Source: Anaerolineales bacterium
Lineage (GTDB): Bacteria > Chloroflexota > Anaerolineae > Anaerolineales > Villigracilaceae
NCBI GenBank assembly: GCA_017882145.1
Contig: JADGQB010000008.1
Location: 1-37,543 of the forward strand
Direction of reading: 5' to 3'
Length of the DNA: 37,543 nucleotides
Positions 8,419 through 16,215 of this stretch are shown here, piece by piece (position 1 is the first letter of the stretch; each line of letters begins with the position of its first letter). Under the pieces are notes generated by a model that was not told the origin of the DNA, did not search any database, and saw only the letters and a program-made list of their open reading frames with translations. Made by a program: the position numbers and the translations under genes.

Positions 8419-9834
8419 CTAATATCTTTGCCTGCTACCAACACCAAAGATCGATGGAGGCAGGTGAATCCCACTGGCTTCAATTTTATCCATGAATTTA
8501 GGCCTAAGACCGGAGGGCCGCAATCGGCCGAGTACTTTGCCATTTTCGAAACCAGTCTGTTCAAATACAAAAAGATCCATCATGGTGATGACATCGCCTT
8601 CCATGCCAGCCACCTCGGTAATGTTCGTCACCCGGCGAGAGCCATCGCGCATGCGTTCCTGATGAACTACGAGGTTGATGGCCGAAGAAACTTGTTCTCG
8701 AATGGCACGAACGGGTAATTCCATGCCAGCCATCAAGGTCATAGTTTCCAAACGTGACAAGGTATCCCGCGGGGAGTTCGAGTGCAAGGTAGTCATAGAG
8801 CCATCATGACCGGTATTCATGGCCTGCAACATATCCAATGCGGCATCATCACGGATTTCACCAACGATGATCCGGTCAGGACGCATGCGGAGGGCGTTCA
8901 CGACCAGCATTCGGATGGTTATTTCCCCGCGACCTTCAATGTTAGCTGGGCGAGACTCGAGAGTGACAACATGTTCCTGGCGTAGCTGCAATTCGGCGGC
9001 ATTTTCAATCGTAAGGATACGCTCGTCACTTGGGATGAAAGTGGATAGGATATTCAACAAGGTGGTTTTTCCAGAACCTGTACCACCAGAGATAACGATA
9101 TTTAATCGGGATTCGACACATGCTTTTAGAAATTGTAAAGATTCCGGCGTAAGTGTTCCAAACTGGACCAACTGTTCGAGAGTGATCGGAACTTTGGCAA
9201 ATTTACGGATGGTAAGTGTCGGGCCTACCAGGGAAATCGGTGGAATGACAGCGTTTACACGAGAACCATCTGCAAGACGTGCATCGACATATGGGCTGGA
9301 CTCGTCAATTCGGCGGCCCAAAGGCGCTACGATACGATCAATGATGCGCATTACGTGATCGTCACTCTCGAAAGTTACAGGTACACGATGGATTCTTCCC
9401 TTGCGCTCAACATAGATATTCTTTGCACCGTTCACCATGATTTCGGTAATTGATTCGTCATCCAGCAAAGGTTGCAAAGGACCCAATCCCAAGATCTCGG
9501 CTGAAATTTGTTCGAACAGACGCGCCCGCTCTGGCCGAGAAAGTACAATACTTTCTTCACTCAGAATTTGTTCGAACAACGCCTGGATAGATTTACGAAC
9601 ATCTTCTGTTTTGGTTATATCCATCGAAGGGTCCAACTCAGCCAGAAGCTGGTTTTGGACGCGGGTCTTCAAATCGAAATAAGTCCCCGCCTGTGGCGCT
9701 GAACTTGGAGCGCTGACCCGTCGAGCTTGTAAAGAAGACAAACGTGACCCATCGCCACTGGGTGTTGAAGGCGTACCAGTTGATTGTTCGGCTGAATTTC
9801 CCTGTCCCTGCTCAATCCTTTTTAATAAAGACAT
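8419..9834 (-). CDS. tadA: Tad pilus assembly ATPase TadA/CpaF
   Basis: A 471-residue secretion ATPase of the CpaF/TadA type, which powers Flp pilus assembly at the inner membrane. Visible motifs are Walker A (SGGTGSGKTTLLN), the Asp box/Walker B region (RIIVGEIRDDAALDML) and the His box (MTTLHSNSPRDTLSR). The N-terminal 90 residues are polar and poorly conserved. I chose ATG 9832-9834 over the preceding GTG because AGGAG is then 6 bases away, compared with 3. Confidence 0.93.
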   Translation of the reverse strand: MSLLKRIEQGQGNSAEQSTGTPSTPSGDGSRLSSLQARRVSAPSSAPQAGTYFDLKTRVQNQLLAELDPSMDITKTEDVRKSIQALFEQILSEESIVLSRPERARLFEQISAEILGLGPLQPLLDDESITEIMVNGAKNIYVERKGRIHRVPVTFESDDHVMRIIDRIVAPLGRRIDESSPYVDARLADGSRVNAVIPPISLVGPTLTIRKFAKVPITLEQLVQFGTLTPESLQFLKACVESRLNIVISGGTGSGKTTLLNILSTFIPSDERILTIENAAELQLRQEHVVTLESRPANIEGRGEITIRMLVVNALRMRPDRIIVGEIRDDAALDMLQAMNTGHDGSMTTLHSNSPRDTLSRLETMTLMAGMELPVRAIREQVSSAINLVVHQERMRDGSRRVTNITEVAGMEGDVITMMDLFVFEQTGFENGKVLGRLRPSGLRPKFMDKIEASGIHLPPSIFGVGSRQRY

Positions 9835-9855
9835 CACGACCTCCTAACTCAGGAT

Positions 9856-11094
9856 CTACCGTTTAATTGTCTTCTCCGGCTCATCAATTTCCACTTTTAT
9901 AAATCTTGCCCGAAGTGCTTCAACCAGCGCGTATACACCCCTTGCAGCTGGCTGGGTCTTATTATCAATCATGAATGGTATGCCACGATTGACCGACGGA
10001 ATGACAGTCCGTTCATCAAGCGGGATAACAGCCACGATGGCTTGCTTTAAATTCTCACTAATCTTTTCAGGCAAAATAGCAATGCGCTTATCGAACTTGT
10101 TCATGACGAGCGCAATTTTATCGATCGGAATGGTCAATGATAATAAGAGGTCAATGAATAGGCGGTCATTTTTTATGGAGGGTATATCCTGGACGGTCAC
10201 CAACACAACCGTCTCAGCGACATCCAGTACTGACAAGGTAATATCATTTAAGTATGAACTTGTGTCCACCACAATGTAGGCGTATAACTGGCGCAAATAA
10301 CGCAGCATCTTTGTGAATTGTTCCGGGTTGACGTTCTCCCCATGTTCGGGGCGGGATGGAGATGCCAGGATGTGGACTCCAGACCCAGCGTGCTTGATAA
10401 CAACTTCATCAACGATATTCGGATCCAGTTCATCGACGCGAGGAGTGAGATCAAGGATCGTGTTTTTCCCCTGTTCGTTCAAGAAAAGAGCAACATCCCC
10501 GAATTGCAGATTTGCGTCCACCACAATGACACGTGTCTCGTCGTTGCAAAGCGCCACAGCGACATTTACCGCCAGGGTAGTACAACCGGTTCCGCCCTTC
10601 GGGCTATAGAACATGATGATCTTCCCGTTGGTATTCTGGCCAGTCGCGGTATTAAAGCCAGCACCGCTCGGTGCTGCAATGTATGTTTGAGCAGTCTTGG
10701 AACGTTCTTCCCGGGCCATTTTTCCAGCACGCCGGATAGCGGCAACCAATTCGTCCGGCATAGGGGGTTTTGTCAGGAAATCCCGCGCACCGACCAACAT
10801 GGCTTTACGCATGTAATTTTGGTCGCCCTGGACCGAAAGGATAACCACTTCAACGAATGGCACCTTTTGCCTGATAATTTCGGTTGCAGCGATACCGTCC
10901 ATATCAGGCATATTAATGTCCATCAAGACAACATCCGGATTTGTCTCTTGAGTAAGCTGGATGGCCTCTTTTCCAGTTCGGGCAACAGCGACGACTTCAA
11001 TATCTGCTTCGAACTGCAAAAGCTTTCGTATGTTTTCGCGCGTTTCTGCGATATCATCAACGATCAACACGCGAAACTTAATTGCATCAGCCAT
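9856..11094 (-). CDS. tadZ: TadZ/CpaE-like pilus localisation ATPase with receiver domain
   Basis: A 412-residue fusion of an N-terminal response-regulator receiver domain (about 6-125) and a C-terminal MinD/ParA-like ATPase (about 157-400). The receiver keeps its key residues (Asp13/Asp14, phospho-acceptor Asp59 in VVLMDINMP, Lys109 in LTKPP). The ATPase has a deviant Walker A, SPKGGTGCTT. TadZ proteins recruit the Tad machine to a cell site; many have a degenerate receiver, so an intact one is notable. No partner kinase is fused, and the nearest is at 12881-13927. Confidence 0.88.
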   Translation of the reverse strand: MADAIKFRVLIVDDIAETRENIRKLLQFEADIEVVAVARTGKEAIQLTQETNPDVVLMDINMPDMDGIAATEIIRQKVPFVEVVILSVQGDQNYMRKAMLVGARDFLTKPPMPDELVAAIRRAGKMAREERSKTAQTYIAAPSGAGFNTATGQNTNGKIIMFYSPKGGTGCTTLAVNVAVALCNDETRVIVVDANLQFGDVALFLNEQGKNTILDLTPRVDELDPNIVDEVVIKHAGSGVHILASPSRPEHGENVNPEQFTKMLRYLRQLYAYIVVDTSSYLNDITLSVLDVAETVVLVTVQDIPSIKNDRLFIDLLLSLTIPIDKIALVMNKFDKRIAILPEKISENLKQAIVAVIPLDERTVIPSVNRGIPFMIDNKTQPAARGVYALVEALRARFIKVEIDEPEKTIKR

Positions 11095-11153
11095 CCAGAT
11101 TCTCCACGAGCCGGTCCGTTAATTCAATCCCAACCATAGACCGATACAGTGCT

Positions 11154-12272
11154 TTAAGGAGTTGTTGTGTCATTCGGCAACTTGGGCTGCTGCAAAATAT
11201 CAGTTCGTGGCTGTAAAGAATATGGCAATTTTGCCGGGACAGGGATGTTATATTGTGTCAACAGATATTCCAAGGTTGCGGCATCTGGCTGAGAAATGGC
11301 CGTTTGATCATTCGGATTTCGTAAAGCCAAGTTGATATTTGCTCCGCTATATATCAAGTACGTCAATGTGACAGCATCCTGAGGACTTACCATTACAGTG
11401 ATGATATCCGGTCGGACAACAACAGGAGTAGCTTGCGGTTGGTTTGCAGGTTGCGGGGTAGGAGTTGATTTTCCGGGTGTGACTGATTGATCAGCTACAG
11501 CTTCGCCGGGCAGGGTGAAAGACCCCATGTGCAAAACCTGGATATTTTGCATGATCATCTGCGTAACCAGACGGGGGCGTTGCTGCTCAGACGGTATAAC
11601 GTACAGCATCATGTTAGAAACCGGATCGGTCGGAACCTGATCCACTTGAAAATGGCCTTGCGGAACGTCCCCGGCCGAAATTTTTATCAGCCCGGCGATT
11701 GTCGATTGTGCTCCATTTGTAGGAGCACTTTCCTCAAGTGTCGCCAACTTATTTGGTAATGAGGTCTGCAATGCAGGATCGACATCCACCAGAAGCATGG
11801 TAACAATCACATCGACATAATCCCCATCTCGGATGCTAAAGGCCGCAGAAGAAAGGCGGGATACGGGAATCGAAACGGCTGCTAGACCTTGAGGAATGAG
11901 TGGGGCCCATGGCGAACCGGGTAAATTGACATTCCCCGGTGATGTTGAGATCATTGAATCCGTGATTGGGACCCCTTGTAGGATTACGTACTTGGCATAT
12001 TTACTCACCAAGTCAGCTTTATTCGTAAAAAGTCCCTGTACAAGTTTATCTTCGGGGATTTGAATTGAGCTCAACATAGATTCGGAAATAACAGTGCCTG
12101 GATTAATATTTTGCCCGGCCGTTATGATCCCGACGTAACGAACCTGTGGAGTTGTTTGTGCTGTTACTGGCGGGTTTGAAGCAACCGTGCGGCGCCAAAG
12201 ATACAGTGCTGCTCCAGCAACCCCGATGATAATAATAAGAGCCAAGTAAATGAATATTCGTCCACGTCGCAT
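11154..12272 (-). CDS. cpaB: Flp pilus assembly protein CpaB/RcpC
   Basis: A 372-residue protein with a basic N terminus and one transmembrane segment (about residues 5-27), then an SAF domain (about 45-110, VGIITAGQNINPGTVIS) and a long extracytoplasmic part (to about 250) with the RcpC-type AVSIPVSRLSSAAFSIRDGD motif. A Pro/Thr/Gln-rich linker (about 268-288) precedes a last conserved segment. In Gram-negative tad systems CpaB works with the secretin; no secretin is seen here, so it probably acts in the cell wall space. It follows AGGAGG and is first in the tad run. Confidence 0.85.
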   Translation of the reverse strand: MRRGRIFIYLALIIIIGVAGAALYLWRRTVASNPPVTAQTTPQVRYVGIITAGQNINPGTVISESMLSSIQIPEDKLVQGLFTNKADLVSKYAKYVILQGVPITDSMISTSPGNVNLPGSPWAPLIPQGLAAVSIPVSRLSSAAFSIRDGDYVDVIVTMLLVDVDPALQTSLPNKLATLEESAPTNGAQSTIAGLIKISAGDVPQGHFQVDQVPTDPVSNMMLYVIPSEQQRPRLVTQMIMQNIQVLHMGSFTLPGEAVADQSVTPGKSTPTPQPANQPQATPVVVRPDIITVMVSPQDAVTLTYLIYSGANINLALRNPNDQTAISQPDAATLEYLLTQYNIPVPAKLPYSLQPRTDILQQPKLPNDTTTP

Positions 12273-12446
12273 AGGATCCTCCTAATAACTTGGATTTACA
12301 ATATTATACAGTATAAACGATTTAGCTTCATGACATTTTCATAAAAAATTGTGAATTTTTATCCAAAACCGATTAATTTGAGATCCACCAACAATCCATA
12401 CCCGATACGGCATACCCACTAAATATATTGGTGCGATTGGATTGGC

Positions 12447-12480
12447 AAAAAAAAGTGGGACTCTGCAACAACAGAGTCCC
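12447..12480 (-). terminator. Intrinsic terminator after the Flp pilin gene
   Basis: A 9-bp stem (12457-12465 with 12472-12480, extendable by one pair) with a 6-base loop, followed on the minus strand by AC and eight Ts (12447-12454). It lies 28 bases past the pilin stop codon, so most pilin transcripts should end here, with cpaB and later genes made by read-through or from another promoter. Confidence 0.92.
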
Positions 12481-12507
12481 ATCTGCCTTTTAGGCCAACA
12501 ACTAGTG

Positions 12508-12660
12508 CTACTTGACCAAGCTTGAGTTAATCTTGGTAAAGACATTGCCGATGATGGGGCCGAGGATCAACAAAACAGCGATTACAACGACAGCGACCAA
12601 AACAAGGATTAAAGCATACTCGACCAAGCCCTGACCTTTTTCTTTAGGGGCGAATAACAT
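12508..12660 (-). CDS. flp: Flp-type pilin prepilin
   Basis: A 50-residue prepilin. The short basic leader MLFAPKEKG is followed by QGLVEYALIL and a long hydrophobic helix. Cleavage by a prepilin peptidase after Gly9 would put Glu at +5 and Tyr at +6, the Flp hallmark. The ribosome site is very strong (AAGGAGGTGA, about 7 bases before ATG 12658-12660). It is the major pilus subunit of the tad genes downstream, expressed as a single-gene unit between its own promoter and terminator. Confidence 0.95.
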   Translation of the reverse strand: MLFAPKEKGQGLVEYALILVLVAVVVIAVLLILGPIIGNVFTKINSSLVK

Positions 12661-12690
12661 GGGGTTTCACCTCCTTTCTCTCTTTGGATT

Positions 12691-12711
12691 TCTCTGAAGG
12701 TCTTTCAGAGA
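12691..12711 (-). promoter_or_regulatory. 5' UTR hairpin of the pilin mRNA
   Basis: An 8-bp perfect stem (12691-12698 with 12704-12711, 5-base loop) begins about 13 bases after the expected transcription start and lies upstream of the ribosome site. Such 5' hairpins commonly protect abundant mRNAs from decay; that role here is inference. Confidence 0.5.
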
Positions 12712-12730
12712 TGTTCTTCATTACTTCCAC

Positions 12731-12759
12731 ATTATATATTGTTTTATGCATGAAAACAA
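12731..12759 (-). promoter_or_regulatory. Promoter of the Flp pilin gene
   Basis: On the minus strand, a perfect -10 TATAAT (12731-12736) lies 17 bases downstream of TTGTTT (12754-12759), a half-matching -35. The predicted start is near 12724, giving a 5' UTR of about 65 bases. Confidence 0.7.
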
Positions 12760-12808
12760 GAAAATATCATTGCAGATACTTTACAATTATGTAAACTAAG
12801 CCAATACA

Positions 12809-12850
12809 ACAAACCAGGGACTCTAGAAAAAAAAAGAATCCCTGGTTTGT
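12809..12850 (-). terminator. Long hairpin downstream of the two-component operon
   Basis: A 12-bp perfect stem (12809-12820 with 12839-12850). On the minus strand it can extend to 16 pairs with one G-U, leaving a loop rich in T (nine Ts in a row, 12827-12835). There is no long T-tract after the stem. It lies 30 bases past the kinase stop codon and probably ends that operon or protects its 3' end. Confidence 0.55.
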
Positions 12851-12880
12851 AATTTTCATTGCCTCTCTAGAATATTAATC

Positions 12881-13927
12881 TCAATTGAATATGGGGATAG
12901 TCAATGTAACCCGTGCGCCTTTTCCCGGAGCAGTATCGAGATCAAACTTGCCTCCTAACATTTCAACGCGATCTCTGACCAACTTCATACCCAGGTTCGA
13001 CTCCTTCGTTAGAGAGTCAGTATCAAACCCTTTACCGTTGTCGTCCAAAGATAGCCGAACAGCCGGATCCCCGATATCCAATTGGATCTTAACCAAAGTG
13101 GCCTGGTTCTGGTGGACGGCATTACTAAGTAGTTCCTGCATTGACCTAAAAGTCAATACTTCTATATATGGTTCCAGGCGGCGCTCTTTGCCGGAGATCG
13201 TCACGCTTACTTCCACGCCAGCCTGCTCTTTGAATGAGTCAGCATAACGACGGATAGTTGGCGCAAGTCCAAGGTCGTCCAGCATCATCGGGCGGAGTTC
13301 GAAAATAAAATTACGGACTTTCTGGAAAGTGCTCATCGCCGAGATTTTCAAATTGTTTAGTTCATTGCGAGCCTGGACAGGATCGATATCAAGCAGCCGC
13401 ATAGCGATTTCAGTCTGGAGAATAAAATTCGAGAGAGCCTGGGCCGGACCGTCGTGCATTTGACGAGATAACCTTTGGCGTTCCGACTCTTGTGCGTTTA
13501 CCAACATTTCCACGCCTGCCATTCCACTCCGATCGCTCTTGCCATTTCCCCCACCACCCCCGGCTTTGGCCGTACTTTTTAAGTGTTCCAACATATTCTT
13601 ATAATGCTCCAAATGATTCTGGTCACTCTGAAGCTTTTCAAGTTGACCACGCATTTGGAAAAGACGCTGCTGCGCATCCAAAGCAGAATCATACACAGTC
13701 CGTACCTCTTCAGAAGGTAAATTCCCAATCTGATCGTGGATCTGCTGAAGATGAGCATTGACTGCCGTGTTGCGTTGAGTTAATTTTCCAAGTTCCACAC
13801 GGCTTTGTTCCAGCATCAGGGTAATCTCTTTGAGGCCACGGGTTGTATCATCAAGCTCTGATTGGATTAATTGCTGAGGATCTACAATAGAAGGTGGCTG
13901 CGCTTGTTCTTCCTGGGGTTGTGCCAT
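12881..13927 (-). CDS. DegS/NarX-type cytoplasmic sensor histidine kinase
   Basis: A 348-residue kinase without transmembrane segments. It has a long N-terminal coiled coil (about 20-120), a Gly-rich hinge (122-130), a HisKA_3 dimerisation domain with the phospho-acceptor His158 (QMHDGPAQAL), and a HATPase_c domain (about 250-348, with DDNGKGFD and GMKLVRDRVEMLGG). The layout matches DegS, a soluble sensor of the DegS-DegU pair. It starts 3 bases after the response-regulator gene ends. The stimulus is unknown. Its place next to the pilus locus suggests pilus or surface regulation (inference). Confidence 0.88.
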   Translation of the reverse strand: MAQPQEEQAQPPSIVDPQQLIQSELDDTTRGLKEITLMLEQSRVELGKLTQRNTAVNAHLQQIHDQIGNLPSEEVRTVYDSALDAQQRLFQMRGQLEKLQSDQNHLEHYKNMLEHLKSTAKAGGGGGNGKSDRSGMAGVEMLVNAQESERQRLSRQMHDGPAQALSNFILQTEIAMRLLDIDPVQARNELNNLKISAMSTFQKVRNFIFELRPMMLDDLGLAPTIRRYADSFKEQAGVEVSVTISGKERRLEPYIEVLTFRSMQELLSNAVHQNQATLVKIQLDIGDPAVRLSLDDNGKGFDTDSLTKESNLGMKLVRDRVEMLGGKFDLDTAPGKGARVTLTIPIFN

Positions 13928-13930
13928 AAA

Positions 13931-14632
13931 TCACTCCTGCGATTGAGAATACTTATCAAGGATTTTCACCCAGCCGCGTTTAAGTGCATAAACTACTGCC
14001 TGTGTACGGTCTTCCACTCCGAACTTACGCAGAATGGAAGTTACATGATTCTTAACAGTTTGATGGCTGATCCCCAGGGAAGCGGCTATCTCTTTATTGC
14101 TCATCCCCTTGACAACGCAAGTAAGAACTTCCATTTCACGATCTGAGAGAGGATGAAAGGGGCTGCCGGGTTCGCTGTAAATATGCCTGGCCTTTTCCAT
14201 CTCATCATTCAGCCAGTATTCAAATTCACTCTGGGTAAAAACACGCCCTTCGATAACAATTTTGCCTTCGACGACTTCCCGGATGGCGTGAACTAATTGA
14301 CCCGGGTCAACATCTTTAGAACAATAAGCAGCAGCACCAGCCCAGGCAGCATGGATAACTTGCTCCTGGTCGTTATATGCAGTCAGAAGCACAATCCGCG
14401 TAGGCAATTTCTCCTGGACAACCCGATGGGTCACCTGCTGACCATTCATACCTGGCAAATTGATGTCCACAACTGCAATGCAAGGATGTAAACTGCGGAT
14501 CAATGCCAACGCGTTTGTACCATTCTCTGCCTGTCCGATGACTTTAAACCCAGGCTCAAGAGAGAGGGTATTGATAACCCCTTGCCGAAACAATGGGTGA
14601 TCGTCAACAACAACAATCGTGACTTCTTCCAT
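13931..14632 (-). CDS. NarL/DegU-family response regulator
   Basis: A 233-residue regulator with an N-terminal receiver domain (Asp10/Asp11, phospho-acceptor Asp56 in VVDINLPGMNG, Lys106) and a C-terminal LuxR-type helix-turn-helix (about 163-222, LSDREMEVL, GMSNKEIAASL, VKNHVTSIL). It is the first gene of the operon with the DegS-like kinase. An inserted acidic linker (about 125-155) separates the domains, as in DegU. Confidence 0.92.
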   Translation of the reverse strand: MEEVTIVVVDDHPLFRQGVINTLSLEPGFKVIGQAENGTNALALIRSLHPCIAVVDINLPGMNGQQVTHRVVQEKLPTRIVLLTAYNDQEQVIHAAWAGAAAYCSKDVDPGQLVHAIREVVEGKIVIEGRVFTQSEFEYWLNDEMEKARHIYSEPGSPFHPLSDREMEVLTCVVKGMSNKEIAASLGISHQTVKNHVTSILRKFGVEDRTQAVVYALKRGWVKILDKYSQSQE

Positions 14633-14667
14633 ATTTTTTCTGCCTACCAGAAATAGAGTTCAATATG

Positions 14668-14696
14668 AGTATAGCACAGGTCAACTCAGGAGACAA
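14668..14696 (-). promoter_or_regulatory. Promoter of the two-component operon
   Basis: On the minus strand, TTGTCT (14691-14696), a 17-base spacer and TATACT (14668-14673), with an extended -10 TGC directly before it. The predicted start is about 30 bases upstream of the response-regulator ATG. Confidence 0.65.
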
Positions 14697-14712
14697 TTTA
14701 ACCAGAGGCTTT

Positions 14713-16215
14713 TTATGGAGCAGGCCAACGGTAAACCGCCATGTTTGTCGCTCCCAGCGCAGGAGCAAAGGATGCGTTCGTAGAAAAAATCGGCGATAAG
14801 CCTGCAGTCAGGGATGGATACCAATCCGGGAAGGTTACCAGATAGTTTACGCCACGTTTCGTTAAATAGGCTGCAATCTGATCCTCATTTCGAAGGAATG
14901 GGATCACTTCAGGAGATATAAGGCCAGCCAAATCAACCAACTCATGCTTGCCAAAGTAGCCCAGCGCTCCGATATCATGGGCCGCCACCAGCGCACCGGG
15001 CGGCGCATGCACTGAGACCCAGCGCGCGGTGTCAACCATCTCACTTTCGATAACCGCAACATCCTGGGCGTAAGCAAAAGCGCCACGGCCCCAGAAAACC
15101 ACCAAAATAACACCAATCGTCAGTTTCCAGAATGTCGGAATGATCCATCCGAGGCGTGATAACCTTTTCATGATGAATTCCAAAAAGCCTGCCAAACCAA
15201 GCAGGAAATAAACCGGCATAACCGGGATGACATATCGACCATGCTGGTATGTTACAGGTAAAAGCCAGGCATAAAGCATCAGAAACCCGACAAGCCAGGC
15301 AGTTGCAGCCAATATTCCCCAGTTCCGGCGCCGGACGGCATTAAGGATGGTAATGACTACTCCCGGCAGCAGAACCACGCCCGCACCAATCAAGGGTTGC
15401 AGGGCTTCGCTTCCCAGTCGCTCCAGAAAAGGCAAATTCAAATAACTGGCGTATTCCGCCTGTTTTGCATAAAACGTGTTGGGCCAAGGATGACCGGAAA
15501 CGATCAAGTTAAAGAGTAGATAAAGAGCAAATGGACTTCCAAAGCCTAAGCCGATATTTAGCAGTGAGCGCAAGCGTTTAGACCACGAAGGCTGGCAAAG
15601 TAAGATAACGAGTACAGCCGGTCCAAGCAATGTAATTCCATCCGGGCGTACCCAAACGGTCAGACCAATAAAAAGGCCAATCCCAAAGTATTTTTGAGAG
15701 CCAGATATGATAAGAACCAACACAGCGGTTAACAGTAAGGCGTAGAGGAGAGTCTCCATCCCGGAGGCTGCCGCCCAGACTAAATGCCACTCAAGCGCCA
15801 ACAACGCTCCTGCCCAGGGGAAGCGCGGATGGTAGTCCGGCACCAGTTTTTGCAGCATATTTTCGCCCAGCAGTGAGATAGCCCAAAGTGCGAGGGCGCC
15901 CAATAAATAGGTCCAGGCATAAGGCGCCAACTTTACCAGAAACCCGATGGCCAGCAATGCCGACCAAAGCGGCGCAGTAGAACCGCCGGATGGTTTTCCA
16001 GGGTTAAAAGCCCATTCTCCACTCAATGCCAGGTTACGGGCATAAGTCTGATGGATCCAGGCGTCATCCAGAGGAAAACCGGCGCGATACATAATCCTGC
16101 TTGCCAGAACATAACTGCCCACACTAAAGAAAACGATTAGGGCAAGAATCAGCCAGACAGGCCACTTCCGCTTCTGATTAAGGTGAGGGATCGACGAGGA
16201 GGATGTGGTTGTCAT
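14713..16215 (-). CDS. GT-C fold membrane glycosyltransferase-like protein (GT39/ArnT-like)
   Basis: A 500-residue protein with many transmembrane helices and a C-terminal soluble part. After the first helix it has FPLDDAWIHQTYARNLA, the acidic-pair loop typical of GT-C enzymes that use polyprenyl-phosphate sugars. The C-terminal region (VHAPPGALVAAHDIGALGY) is common in actinobacterial and Chloroflexi homologues. Its start overlaps the end of the upstream gene by 38 bases; ATG 16213-16215 is preceded by GGGAG. The donor and acceptor are unknown. It is the last gene of a four-gene cluster. Confidence 0.7.
   Translation of the reverse strand: MTTTSSSSIPHLNQKRKWPVWLILALIVFFSVGSYVLASRIMYRAGFPLDDAWIHQTYARNLALSGEWAFNPGKPSGGSTAPLWSALLAIGFLVKLAPYAWTYLLGALALWAISLLGENMLQKLVPDYHPRFPWAGALLALEWHLVWAAASGMETLLYALLLTAVLVLIISGSQKYFGIGLFIGLTVWVRPDGITLLGPAVLVILLCQPSWSKRLRSLLNIGLGFGSPFALYLLFNLIVSGHPWPNTFYAKQAEYASYLNLPFLERLGSEALQPLIGAGVVLLPGVVITILNAVRRRNWGILAATAWLVGFLMLYAWLLPVTYQHGRYVIPVMPVYFLLGLAGFLEFIMKRLSRLGWIIPTFWKLTIGVILVVFWGRGAFAYAQDVAVIESEMVDTARWVSVHAPPGALVAAHDIGALGYFGKHELVDLAGLISPEVIPFLRNEDQIAAYLTKRGVNYLVTFPDWYPSLTAGLSPIFSTNASFAPALGATNMAVYRWPAP

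Noticed and set aside
10318-11139. 273-codon plus-strand frame opposite tadZ
   Set aside because: It is a shadow of the receiver-ATPase gene; that gene has catalytic motifs, a ribosome site and conserved order, and the shadow has none.
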